Shown in pieces: positions 35,069-43,364 of a DNA stretch of 64,000 nt (the first letter of the stretch is position 1; each line of letters opens with the position of its first letter). The notes below the pieces were generated by a model. The model saw only the letters and a program-made list of their open reading frames with translations, did not search any database and was not told the origin of the DNA. This stretch comes from Leisingera thetidis. Its GTDB lineage: Bacteria; Pseudomonadota; Alphaproteobacteria; Rhodobacterales; Rhodobacteraceae. The position numbers and the translations under genes are program-made. The stretch spans positions 2,979,501 to 3,043,500 of the forward strand of contig NZ_CP109787.1 in the NCBI RefSeq assembly GCF_025857195.1, written 5' to 3'.

Positions 35069-36478
35069 TTAGCCCTTTGCCTTTGCTTCGATTTCCTCAG
35101 CGGAGAGGTGTTTCACCTTCTCCCAGGCCCGTGACTTGCCAGGGTTCAGCAGTCCCTTGGGGTCCATTCGCTTTTTCCACGCCAGATGCCGGTAGTCGGC
35201 GTTCTTCAATCCACCGCCCTCGACGAAATAGGTATGCGCGTCTGCTACGCTGTGGCCGTGCTGCTCGTAGATGCTGTTGATCTCGCGCAACCGCGCCTCG
35301 TCCGAGAACCAGATGATCGGCAGATCAAAGGCGGCGATCCTGCCGTCCAGCCGGGCAAACTCATGGTGCTGCCAGACGTCATCACCCAAAGCCGCGCCCG
35401 CGGCGGCAACCGCATCCGCGTCCGACGGATCCGGCACCCCGATCTGCTGATACGTGGCCGAGCGGTCCGCCTTCAGCACCTGCAGGGTCGTGTGGTTATA
35501 CGCGAACTCAAAAACATGCGGCAGCTTTGCCGCCTGCCGCTCGGCATCACTCATCGCCAGATCCAGATGGCCGCCCTGCGCCGCAATGAGCGCGCGGAAG
35601 GCGTCCATATCCTCCGCCGGGACAAGCGAGACCAGCAGGTGCCTGCCCTCCCGCAGGTGCCCTTTGAGGCGCGGGAAATAGTCAACGATCCGCGCCTCGA
35701 CTGTGCTGGCCAGCTTGCAGCCGATGTCCGGCGCAGCCGCCAGCGCATAGCCCGCGGCATAGCAGTCTCGGTAGCTGTCGAAGGTGGCCATGCAGCCGAT
35801 CCAGTTGCGGTGCGGAACCGTGCGCAGGGTGACTTCGGTGATTACGCCGTTCAGCCCCCAGGCGTGGTGGATCTGCAGCGCCGCTTCGGCGTCAAAAGCA
35901 TGCTCCTGCGGCTCTGCTTCCAGCGACAGCGCCTTTAGCTGGATGATATTGCCCTTTTCCCGCAGGGCGCCGTTGGCGATCGACCCGATCCCGGCCGATC
36001 CGCCGGCCACGAAGCCGCCGATAGTGGCAATGTCCTGGGTCGAAGGGAACATCGCCATTTCCCAGCCCTGCTCAATCAGAGCAGCGTTCACATCGGCCAT
36101 AAGCGCCCCGGCGTCGGCCCGCACATAGCCCTCGCCGATCTCGAGGATGCGGTTCATCTTCGTGGTCTCGATGATCAGCCCGCCCTTCAGCGGCACCGCC
36201 TGACCGTAATTGCCGGTGCCGCCGCCGCGCAGGGTGACCGGAACATCCGCCGCAAAGGCGCGCTGCAGGCAGTGGCACATTTCATCCGGGGTCTTGGGCA
36301 CCGCAACCAGATCGCCAAAGCACTTCTTCAGCTGTGCATTCAGAACCGGGCTGTACCAGAAAAAATCGCGCGAGCGTTTCTTCACAAGCACCGGCTCGTC
36401 AATCACCTCCACCGGCGACAGGCTGTCGGCAAATGCGGCCCAATCGGTGCGGGGGTGTTCCAGCGGCATCTCTGTCAT
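35069..36478 (-). CDS. FAD-binding (PCMH/GlcD-type) oxidoreductase
   Basis: 469-residue flavoprotein. The PCMH FAD domain lies about 45-230, with VPVTLRGGGTGNYGQAVPLKGG binding the pyrophosphate and IATIGGFVAGGSAGIGSIANGALRE. The C-terminal cap domain ends HLAWKKRMDPKGLLNPGKS, the family's 'DP-x-G-x-NPGK' close. Related to GlcD, vanillyl-alcohol oxidase and alkyldihydroxyacetone phosphate synthase groups. It oxidises an unknown hydroxy or amino acid. The ATG overlaps the stop of the upstream amidohydrolase (ATGA). A longer upstream frame is an artefact of that overlap. Confidence 0.87.
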   Translation of the reverse strand: MTEMPLEHPRTDWAAFADSLSPVEVIDEPVLVKKRSRDFFWYSPVLNAQLKKCFGDLVAVPKTPDEMCHCLQRAFAADVPVTLRGGGTGNYGQAVPLKGGLIIETTKMNRILEIGEGYVRADAGALMADVNAALIEQGWEMAMFPSTQDIATIGGFVAGGSAGIGSIANGALREKGNIIQLKALSLEAEPQEHAFDAEAALQIHHAWGLNGVITEVTLRTVPHRNWIGCMATFDSYRDCYAAGYALAAAPDIGCKLASTVEARIVDYFPRLKGHLREGRHLLVSLVPAEDMDAFRALIAAQGGHLDLAMSDAERQAAKLPHVFEFAYNHTTLQVLKADRSATYQQIGVPDPSDADAVAAAGAALGDDVWQHHEFARLDGRIAAFDLPIIWFSDEARLREINSIYEQHGHSVADAHTYFVEGGGLKNADYRHLAWKKRMDPKGLLNPGKSRAWEKVKHLSAEEIEAKAKG

Positions 36479-37716
36479 TGTTGTTCTCCTTGCAAGGCCT
36501 CGGCCAGAGGTTGCGGGGCAGCACGGCTGCCCAGAATGTCCGTGACCGAGAGAGCGTCGAACAGCTGCAGATCCCCGATTGCAGCCCCGTCGACGGTTAC
36601 GGGCGCAAGGCCAAGCGCCTTGCGGGCGCCGGTGGTGATCATCGGAAGATGGCTGCCAAAAGGCGGGTCCAGATGCGCGGCCAGTGCCGCCAGCGAGAGG
36701 GTCGCCAGCGGATCGTGGCTGCCCAACGGGCAAAATGCGTCACGCACGTTGTCGGTGCCCAGCACCACATTGACCCCGGCGGCCTGCAATTCATGGATGC
36801 GGGTCAACCCGCGGCGGTCCGGGGTGCCTGCGCTGCGTCCTTGCAGATACAGGTTGGTGGCGGGTAGTGCTGCCACCGAAATCCTCGCACGGGCCAGCTT
36901 CTCCGCGATACGCTGCACGTCTTCATCGGTGTGATTCATCAGGCTGCAGGCATGACCGCACAGAACCGGGCCCTGGAAACCGGTTTTCAGCGCCGCATCG
37001 GCGATCATCTCCAATCCGTCGAGACCGGTCGCAAGGCCCTCGTCGACGTGAAAATCCAGCGCAAGCCCGGCTTCCTCCGCGGCGCGGAAGGTGTTGAGAA
37101 TTCCGGCCTGCCGCTCAGGCTGGCCCAGCACAAAGGCGCCCAGAACGCCGCCGCTTTGAGCCACCCGGCGGGCGCAGGCACGGGCATAGCTGATGTCGGC
37201 CATCATGTCGGCACCGGTCAGCGCCGCCCGTTGCAGGATCACCCCTGCCGGGGCCTCTTCCTTCAGTTCCCGCAGGATGTCCCAGGCTAATGGTGCAGCC
37301 GCCGGGTCCGGGCTGATACCCCAATCGACGTGCGTGCGAACAGTGGCACAGCCTGCCGACAGCAGCTCCTGCAGTCCGCGACCCGCCCGCCGGTGGATGT
37401 CTTCGGCTGTCCATATCCTGCGGTCCTGCGCCTGTGCGGCGATTGCATCACCCAGCCCGCCGCCGATCCCCTGCATCCGGTCAATGGTGTGGCATTTGTC
37501 GAGATGCACATGCGGCTCGGTGAATTTGGGCAGCACCAGCTGCTCTAGCGGGGCCGAGGCCGGTTCAAGTCCAGCGGCCCGCCCGTCCCGAAGGACAAGG
37601 TCGCCCGCCAGGCAATCGCCGTACAACTGCCCGCCGAACCGGTCTGCCGCAGCGATCAGTGCAGCCGGGATAAGCACACCGGGCAGGCGCGCATCTGCAG
37701 GAAGGGTATCCCTCAT
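36475..37716 (-). CDS. Cytosine-deaminase-like amidohydrolase
   Basis: 413-residue TIM-barrel amidohydrolase of the cytosine/isoguanine deaminase group. Metal and catalytic motifs: HVHLDKC (about 69-75), ATVRTHVDWG, LDFHVDEG, LCGHACSL and LGTDNVRDAF. Expected to hydrolyse or deaminate a cyclic ureide, imidazolone or pyrimidine-like ring. It has four-base overlaps with both neighbours (37713 and 36478), so it is tightly co-expressed with the creatininase-like and FAD oxidase genes. Creatinine- or hydantoin-type substrates are a reasonable guess, but nothing in the sequence fixes it. Confidence 0.85.
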   Translation of the reverse strand: MRDTLPADARLPGVLIPAALIAAADRFGGQLYGDCLAGDLVLRDGRAAGLEPASAPLEQLVLPKFTEPHVHLDKCHTIDRMQGIGGGLGDAIAAQAQDRRIWTAEDIHRRAGRGLQELLSAGCATVRTHVDWGISPDPAAAPLAWDILRELKEEAPAGVILQRAALTGADMMADISYARACARRVAQSGGVLGAFVLGQPERQAGILNTFRAAEEAGLALDFHVDEGLATGLDGLEMIADAALKTGFQGPVLCGHACSLMNHTDEDVQRIAEKLARARISVAALPATNLYLQGRSAGTPDRRGLTRIHELQAAGVNVVLGTDNVRDAFCPLGSHDPLATLSLAALAAHLDPPFGSHLPMITTGARKALGLAPVTVDGAAIGDLQLFDALSVTDILGSRAAPQPLAEALQGEQQ

Positions 37717-38504
37717 GAGCCGTTCCTGTGATCAAAGCGGGCAAACTCCGCAAGAAACAGCGCGAAGTTGCGTCCGGCAGAGGCCAGCATCGCCTCCCCC
37801 TTTGCCACGGTGGCCGCGGAGGCATCGCCGCACACCCCCTCGGGGTTCAGATCGTCTGCAATCCAGCCCGGCGCAGCCGGCTGGCCGGTTAGTCCGATAA
37901 AACGGAAATTCTCGGCCCAGTCCTCCATTGCGGTGCGGAAATTCTTTGCCTTGCCCATGTCCACTAGATCGGGCCGGGCGGCCAGCATCGCCGAAGTCTC
38001 ACTGTCGCCCGCGTGCAGGTCCACCGCATAAGCGCCGGGTTCGAAAAGACCCTCCGATTCAGCAAAGCCCGACCATGAGCAAACGGCCACGATCAGATCG
38101 TGGCTGATGCGCAATTCACGCGCTGCCACCTGCAGCAGCGCGGTATTGCCGCCATGCCCGTTGAACAACACCAGCCTGGCAACACCTGCACGAGCCACCG
38201 AGGCACCGATGTCACGCAGCACCGCCAGCAGCGTCTCCGGTGACAGGCTCAGCGACCCGGCAAAGCGGTCGTGCTCGTTGCTCTTGGTGATAGTCAGCGC
38301 GGGCAGCACCAGAACCGATTGCTCAGGGCTGAGATCCGCCAGCATCAGCCTAACCGCCGCCTGCGTCAGGTCCGTATCGACCGACAGCGGCAGATGCGGT
38401 CCATGCTGCTCGGTCGCGCCCAGCGGCAGCACCGCCACGCAATCCGCCGGCAAAGCCTGGAAATCCGGCGCTTTCAGCTCAGCCCAATGTCCCTGAACGC
38501 TCAT
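37713..38504 (-). CDS. Creatininase-family amidohydrolase
   Basis: 263 residues of the creatininase/MftE-type metal hydrolase family. Seen: LPLGATEQHGPHLPLSVDTD (metal ligands Glu, His and Asp, about 28-47) and LVLFNGHGGNTALLQVAAREL (about 112-132). Family members open cyclic amides such as creatinine or act on formamide intermediates of flavin and pyrimidine synthesis. ATGA overlaps on both sides place it between the glutamine-amidotransferase-like and cytosine-deaminase-like genes, indicating a pathway acting on a cyclic N-compound. Confidence 0.88.
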   Translation of the reverse strand: MSVQGHWAELKAPDFQALPADCVAVLPLGATEQHGPHLPLSVDTDLTQAAVRLMLADLSPEQSVLVLPALTITKSNEHDRFAGSLSLSPETLLAVLRDIGASVARAGVARLVLFNGHGGNTALLQVAARELRISHDLIVAVCSWSGFAESEGLFEPGAYAVDLHAGDSETSAMLAARPDLVDMGKAKNFRTAMEDWAENFRFIGLTGQPAAPGWIADDLNPEGVCGDASAATVAKGEAMLASAGRNFALFLAEFARFDHRNGS

Positions 38505-39196
38505 GCCGCCTGCCCCAGAAAACTGTCAAGAAACCCGTTGAACCAGCGCGCCTGCTCCGCATCATGAGCCGACATAAGCCGGTTCTGGGATTGCACGTCC
38601 TGAACCCCGGGCCGCCCGTAAACATGCGCCTTGCTGTCCTGCCAGCGGCGGAAGCCGGCCGGTGTCACTTCGGCGTGGAACTGGAAGCCAAAGACGTTTT
38701 CTCCATAGCGGAAGGCCTGGTTCGGGTATTCTGAATTTCCGGCAAGCCGGACTGCCCCCGCGGGCAGGTCAAATGTGTGGTAATGCGCCTGGGTAACAAC
38801 CAGCGGTGCCTCCAGGAACTCTCCGGCCTCCTCAGCGGGTTCAACCGGGTAATAGCCGAACTCGAAAAATTCCCGCTCCGGCGCCCCCGCCCAAGCGCCA
38901 AGATGATAGGCGATCTGCTGGCACCCCTGGCAGATTCCGAGCAGCGGGATGCCTTTCTCCAGGCACTGCGCGATCCAGCGGTCTTCCTCCAGCAGGAACG
39001 GGTATTTTTCCCTCTCAAAGACGTCGAACAGACCGCCGTAGATCACCGATGCCGCGACCTCGCCCACATCATCCAGGCGGTCGCCCGCAAAAGGTTTCCG
39101 GGTCACGGCCTCATAGCCGTTCGCCGCCAGCCAGGTAACCACACGGTCGTCGGCCGGCTCATCGCCATGGCGCACCAAAAGGACACGCGGTGCCAT
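38501..39196 (-). CDS. Class I glutamine amidotransferase-like protein
   Basis: 231 residues with a class I GATase fold: oxyanion/nucleophile segment LLGICQGCQQIAYHLGA (Cys about 97), and FQFHAEVTP (His and Glu, about 175-183). Stand-alone members act as gamma-glutamyl hydrolases (PuuD-like) or donate ammonia to a partner. First gene of the minus-strand operon down to 32416 or beyond, divergent from the RidA gene with a 128-bp control region containing a perfect 10-bp inverted repeat. Confidence 0.85.
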   Translation of the reverse strand: MAPRVLLVRHGDEPADDRVVTWLAANGYEAVTRKPFAGDRLDDVGEVAASVIYGGLFDVFEREKYPFLLEEDRWIAQCLEKGIPLLGICQGCQQIAYHLGAWAGAPEREFFEFGYYPVEPAEEAGEFLEAPLVVTQAHYHTFDLPAGAVRLAGNSEYPNQAFRYGENVFGFQFHAEVTPAGFRRWQDSKAHVYGRPGVQDVQSQNRLMSAHDAEQARWFNGFLDSFLGQAA

Positions 39197-39263
39197 ATTC
39201 CCCCTCCTTCAGAGAATTGGTTTTGCGTGGCCCTGATGTTGATCTGTGCCAGAGAGTGTCTTT

Positions 39264-39296
39264 AGGCTTGCAAACTCTTTTCCCTCTTGCAAGCCT
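39264..39296. promoter_or_regulatory. 10-bp perfect inverted repeat between divergent genes
   Basis: AGGCTTGCAA-N13-TTGCAAGCCT lies between the divergent RidA gene (start 39325) and amidotransferase operon (start 39196). The position suits an operator serving both. It is followed by TTTT in the plus direction, but a terminator would make no sense here. Confidence 0.5.
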
Positions 39297-39324
39297 TTTA
39301 AGCGATCGGAAAAAAGGACATGAA

Positions 39325-39711
39325 ATGAAAGCCTTAAACCCAACCACTATTCGACCGCCTTTCGCCGCCTATGCGCATGGCACTGAGATTCCGGCGGGGA
39401 AACGGGTCATTGTGACCTCGGGGCAGCTTGGCATTCGGGCAGATGATTCGATCCCCGAAAGCAGCTATGATCAGGCCCTCGTCTGCTTCGAAAACATCAC
39501 GGAAATCCTGCGCGAGGGGGATATGAGGCCCGGTGATACCGCCCATATCTCCGCCTATGTCACCAGCCGCGACCACATGGCCGGCTACATGCGCGCGCGG
39601 GATGAATTCCTGGCCGGAACCGGGCGGGTCCCCAGCTCAACCCTGCTGATCGTTTCCGGGTTCACACGCGAAGAGTTCAAGGTCGAAATAGAGGTCATCA
39701 CCGCGAAGTAG
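39325..39711 (+). CDS. RidA/YjgF-family protein
   Basis: 128-residue RidA-like protein, expected trimer. Seen: RVIVTSGQLGIRADDSIPES, the QALVCFENITEILREGDM helix, and TLLIVSGFTREEFKVEIEVIT, whose conserved Arg (about 106) normally contacts the imine substrate; here the segment reads GRVPSSTLLIV. RidA enzymes hydrolyse reactive enamines/imines or act as specific deaminases in ring-cleavage pathways (RutC-like). ATG 39325 has AAAAGGA upstream. Divergent from the amidotransferase operon. Confidence 0.85.
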   Translation: MKALNPTTIRPPFAAYAHGTEIPAGKRVIVTSGQLGIRADDSIPESSYDQALVCFENITEILREGDMRPGDTAHISAYVTSRDHMAGYMRARDEFLAGTGRVPSSTLLIVSGFTREEFKVEIEVITAK

Positions 39712-39791
39712 GCAGGTTTGCCCGCGGCCTAGGAGCATGATGTGGACCGCAGCCCGCTCTGCTGAAAGGCCGCGCCCGGCGCCAGGCGGGG

Positions 39792-41489
39792 TCATTCTGA
39801 CAATTTTGTCCCCGCTGCCTCCGAGACCTTCCTCCAGGCAAGCTTCCGCTTGATCGTGGAAACGCTGATACCGGTCGCATCGGCCGCCTTTTGAATACTG
39901 CCCGCGCGGGCTACCTGATCGTGCAGCAGATCAGCCTCAAAGGCCCGGACCCTGTCGCGCACTTCTTCGGCTGGCACCCGGCCTGACATCCCACCCTGCG
40001 GGATCACCGGATTTGTCGCTCCGGCAAAGGCGGCTTCAACCATGACCGCTGATATGCGTGCCTCCTCCCCGGTGACAACCATCCGCTCGACCATGGTCCG
40101 CAGCTCCCGCACGTTGCCCGGCCAGGTCCAGCGCGCCAAACGGTTAATTGCCGCGCGGTCAAAGTATTTTTCCGCACCGTGCAGCTTGTTGAAAGCTTCC
40201 AGGAAATGCTGCGCAAGCCCGGCAATGTCCGCGACGCGGTCTTGCAAAGGCGGAATGCATATCTCAGCAACTGCAAGGCGGTAGTACAAATCTTCACGGA
40301 ATCTGCCCGCGTTAACCATCGTGCTCAAATCGCCGCGGCTGGTTGCGATCAACCGCAGGTCCCTGCCTTCGCGGCCAGGGCGTGATTTTCCTGTACGCAG
40401 CCAAGAGGACAGCCTTTCCTGAACCCGCGGCGGCATCAGGTCGACCCGCTCCAAGATCATGGTGCCGCCAACTGCCCGCGCCAGCAGACCCTCGTCACGG
40501 CCAGCCTCGGCTGCCTCCTTGCCGAACAGCTCCTCCATAACCGCGGCTTCCGGTAAGCCGCCAAATCCGAAGCGCAGCAGCCGCTTGCGGCTGCGCTTGC
40601 TGTAACGGAAGATCAAATCCGCGAGCTTGCGTTTGCCAACACCCGACGGGCCGCTGATAAGCACCGCCGCATCTGTGCGCGCCACCCGCATCGCAAGACG
40701 GACGGTCTCCTGCATGTCCTCGCTGGCCCAGAACAACTCACCATCCTGCGCCGCGTTCTCGCGGATTTCCCGCAGCTCGCTTTCGTAGTTTCGGATCTCC
40801 TGTTCAGCAGCCGTCAGCTTACCCTGCATTTCAATCAGCTCAGTCGTGTCGCGCGAATTGATGATGACCCGCCGCACCGTGCCGTCCGGCGCCATCAGCG
40901 GGATGCCGGTGGCCAGTACCTTGCGCCCGGATTTCGTTGTTTGCAGCGCGGTTTGGCGCTTTTTGGTGGTGATGATCTTCCAGGTGATCAGCGGATCGAG
41001 ATACCCCTCGCGTTCCAGTTTGCTGGCGTCGCGCCCCAGGAAGTTGCGCGCGCTCAGGCCGTAACAGCGCTCGAAACCGGCGTTCATCCACAGGGTGCGT
41101 CCCGCCCCGTCCGCGACGTAGATGCCATCAAAGCAGTTTTCAAAGATTTCGACGAAATCGTCGAAATTATCCTGCAGCGCTTTCAGCCCCTCGTCGGTGG
41201 CCGAGACGAACCAGCTGGGCAGGAAATAATGCTCCACCGCAGTGTCGCGCCGGACGCTGGCCACGCAGAACACCGAGGCGTTGATGGTGATCCAGGCCGG
41301 CGCCTGCTCCGCCCCGTCGCGGCGGCGCAGATCCTCCAGCTCCGGATAGCGGTCGGCGAGTTCAGACAGCGTCGTCAGCCCGCCGTCAAACAGGCTGCGC
41401 AGCATCCGGTTGGCATAGGTGATCCGCTCCCCCTGCAGCCTGAGCACCCCGAAGGGCAGCATGTCTAGAATATCCGATTCGCGTTTCAT
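39792..41489 (-). CDS. PAS-AAA+-Fis regulator lacking GAFTGA
   Basis: 565-residue NtrC-type regulator. An N-terminal region and a PAS domain (about 105-215, DGIYVADGAGRTLWMNAGFERCYGLS) are followed by a coiled linker, an AAA+ domain about 255-470 with Walker A GPSGVGKR (280-287), degenerate Walker B GGTMILERVD, arginine-finger region FREDLYYRL and WTWPGNVRELRTMVE. The Fis-type helix-turn-helix is AGSIQKAADATGISVSTIKRKL (about 529-550). The GAFTGA loop that contacts sigma-54 is missing (the region reads GKEAAEAGRDEGLLARA), so it may work with sigma-70 like TyrR. ATG 41489 has GGAGG upstream. A perfect inverted repeat just upstream suggests autoregulation. Confidence 0.85.
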   Translation of the reverse strand: MKRESDILDMLPFGVLRLQGERITYANRMLRSLFDGGLTTLSELADRYPELEDLRRRDGAEQAPAWITINASVFCVASVRRDTAVEHYFLPSWFVSATDEGLKALQDNFDDFVEIFENCFDGIYVADGAGRTLWMNAGFERCYGLSARNFLGRDASKLEREGYLDPLITWKIITTKKRQTALQTTKSGRKVLATGIPLMAPDGTVRRVIINSRDTTELIEMQGKLTAAEQEIRNYESELREIRENAAQDGELFWASEDMQETVRLAMRVARTDAAVLISGPSGVGKRKLADLIFRYSKRSRKRLLRFGFGGLPEAAVMEELFGKEAAEAGRDEGLLARAVGGTMILERVDLMPPRVQERLSSWLRTGKSRPGREGRDLRLIATSRGDLSTMVNAGRFREDLYYRLAVAEICIPPLQDRVADIAGLAQHFLEAFNKLHGAEKYFDRAAINRLARWTWPGNVRELRTMVERMVVTGEEARISAVMVEAAFAGATNPVIPQGGMSGRVPAEEVRDRVRAFEADLLHDQVARAGSIQKAADATGISVSTIKRKLAWRKVSEAAGTKLSE

Positions 41490-41512
41490 GCCGGTGCCTC
41501 CCGAGTCCGATT

Positions 41513-41532
41513 TGGTATCATTTTTGATACCA
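41513..41532. promoter_or_regulatory. 8-bp perfect inverted repeat upstream of regulator
   Basis: TGGTATCA-TTTT-TGATACCA, 24 bp upstream of the PAS-AAA+-Fis start codon and in the region divergent to the flavoprotein operon. Candidate binding site for that regulator. Confidence 0.5.
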
Positions 41533-41692
41533 CATAGGGTCAATTTCGACACCATTCACTTGCGCCAGCCAGACGGAAACCACGCAAGTCGCTCATAAAT
41601 AAAGGAAATTATTTTCTCCCCCTGCCCCGGTTCAGCAGCGGCCCCGCCGCCCCGCAGCCGTAGCCTTGAAGCTGAGACATCAGGAGGAACAA

Positions 41693-43351
41693 GTGACTAA
41701 TATCATCGAAACCGACGTTCTCGTCATCGGAGAAGGCAGCGCAGGCCAGGTCGCGGCCCTGGCAGCAAGCGAAGCGGGCGCCGATGTTGTCCTGCTGTTC
41801 AACGGGCAGGCTTCTTCGACCGCGATCTCCACCGGCTTCCTGACCTATGCCGCGCATGACGGCTTCCCGCAGGAGGAGGTCTTCGATGCCATGTCCGACG
41901 TGACCGGCAAGGGGCTGTGCGACACCGCCCTACTGCGTCGGCTGGTGGACGAGGCGCCCGCCGAAATGGGCGCGATCATCGAAAAATACGGCATCCCCGT
42001 CGACCGCGCCCCGCGCGGCTACCGGGTGCGGCGGTCCACCGGCATGCGCGGCAAAGACATCCTGGACGAAACCTACGGCAGCGACGGTGCGGAGGACATG
42101 ACCGGGCTGATGATGGAGTTCTCCTCCACCCATGGCACCGCGCTGTTCTCGCAGCTGCGCAAGGCGGTCAAGTCCAGCAACGTGCGCCGGATCAAGGGCA
42201 GCGCCCTGTCGCTGCACCGCGAGGGCCCCAGCGTCTGGGCCGATGTGGACAGCTCACCAGTGAAAATCGCCGCCCGGGCAGTGATCCTGGCCACCGGCGG
42301 GATGCAGGGCGTCTATGAGTTCACCGACACCCCGCAGAACCTCTTGGGCGACGGCCAGTCGATGGCGCTGGAAGCGGGTGCCGAGCTGGTCGACATGGAG
42401 TTCATCCAGTTCTACCCGCTGGCGGTGAACGAAGAAGGCGCGCCCGCGATCTTCCTCTACCCGGACTACCCTTCCACCGCCAAGCTGGTGAATTCCGACG
42501 GCGAGGACCTGATCCTGAAACACATGGGCCCCGGCCAGTCGGCGCTTGCCGCGCTGCACAACTGGGACTTCCTCAGTTTCATCATCCAGTCGGAGATCAT
42601 CGAGGGGCGCGAGGTCTTCATCGACTTCCGCGAAACCCAGGACGCCGAATGGGCGCCGGACTCGCTGACCGCGACCTTCCTGTCCAAACACGTGCCGGAT
42701 TACCGCGAACGCCCGGTCCGGATCTCGCCCTCGTCGCACTACACCATCGGCGGCGTGCGGGTGGACACCGACGGTCAAACTTCGATCCCCGGCGTCTATG
42801 CGGTGGGCGAGGTGGCCGGCGGTTTGCACGGCGCCAACCGCCACGGCGGCACCGCGCTGGTCGAGGCGATGACCTATGGAGCCATCTCCGGCCGCCACGC
42901 GGCCACCAATCTGCAGCCGCGTTCCAACATGGCGCGTTCCACCGACAATCCGCCCCCAACCCGGCGCGCGGGCAAGGGCGCCCTCCCCGCGGGCCTGCTG
43001 GCACAGGTGCGCCAGCTCACCCAGAAAGGCCTTGGCCCAGCCCGCTCCGACGCGCTGCTGGCGGAAACGCTGGCGCAGATCCGCACCCTGCAGGGCGAAA
43101 TTGCCGGACTGGGCTGGGACGATCTCGACGGCTTTACCGAGGTCCAACGCCTAGCCCGGGTCGCCCGTCTGGCCGAGGCCATGTGCCTGGCGATGCGGAG
43201 GCGGCAGGAATCCCGCGGCACCCACATGCGCAGCGACTTCCCGGAGGAGACCGGCGAATGGCAGCGCAAACAAGCCGTGCGCCTGAACGGCGCGGGGCTG
43301 GAAATCCATGACATCGCGCTGGGGGATCAACCCGTGGCCGCAACACTTTAA
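41693..43351 (+). CDS. Flavoprotein of the fumarate reductase/aspartate oxidase type
   Basis: 552-residue FAD enzyme of the succinate dehydrogenase/fumarate reductase flavoprotein superfamily. Seen: Rossmann FAD motif VLVIGEGSAGQVAALAASEAG (residues about 9-29), central HYTIGGVRVDTDGQTSIPGVYAVGEVAGG and NRHGGTALVEAMTYG near 375-400, and a C-terminal helical domain. GTG 41693 is chosen because AGGAGGA stands five bases upstream; an ATG at 41666 is weaker. First gene of a ten-gene operon with an ABC importer and a molybdenum hydroxylase. It probably reduces or oxidises a pathway acid; no Fe-S partner subunit is adjacent. Confidence 0.85.
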   Translation: MTNIIETDVLVIGEGSAGQVAALAASEAGADVVLLFNGQASSTAISTGFLTYAAHDGFPQEEVFDAMSDVTGKGLCDTALLRRLVDEAPAEMGAIIEKYGIPVDRAPRGYRVRRSTGMRGKDILDETYGSDGAEDMTGLMMEFSSTHGTALFSQLRKAVKSSNVRRIKGSALSLHREGPSVWADVDSSPVKIAARAVILATGGMQGVYEFTDTPQNLLGDGQSMALEAGAELVDMEFIQFYPLAVNEEGAPAIFLYPDYPSTAKLVNSDGEDLILKHMGPGQSALAALHNWDFLSFIIQSEIIEGREVFIDFRETQDAEWAPDSLTATFLSKHVPDYRERPVRISPSSHYTIGGVRVDTDGQTSIPGVYAVGEVAGGLHGANRHGGTALVEAMTYGAISGRHAATNLQPRSNMARSTDNPPPTRRAGKGALPAGLLAQVRQLTQKGLGPARSDALLAETLAQIRTLQGEIAGLGWDDLDGFTEVQRLARVARLAEAMCLAMRRRQESRGTHMRSDFPEETGEWQRKQAVRLNGAGLEIHDIALGDQPVAATL

Positions 43352-43364
43352 GGGAGGAAAAACC

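Noticed and set aside
36479..36733. N-terminal extension of the FAD oxidase
   Set aside because: This part overlaps the upstream amidohydrolase coding sequence in another frame. The ATGA junction at 36475-36478 gives a normal start.
39197..39324. Sigma-54 (-24/-12) promoter for the amidotransferase operon
   Set aside because: A TGGCAC element occurs on the minus strand, but no GC doublet follows at the required spacing, and the nearby regulator lacks GAFTGA.
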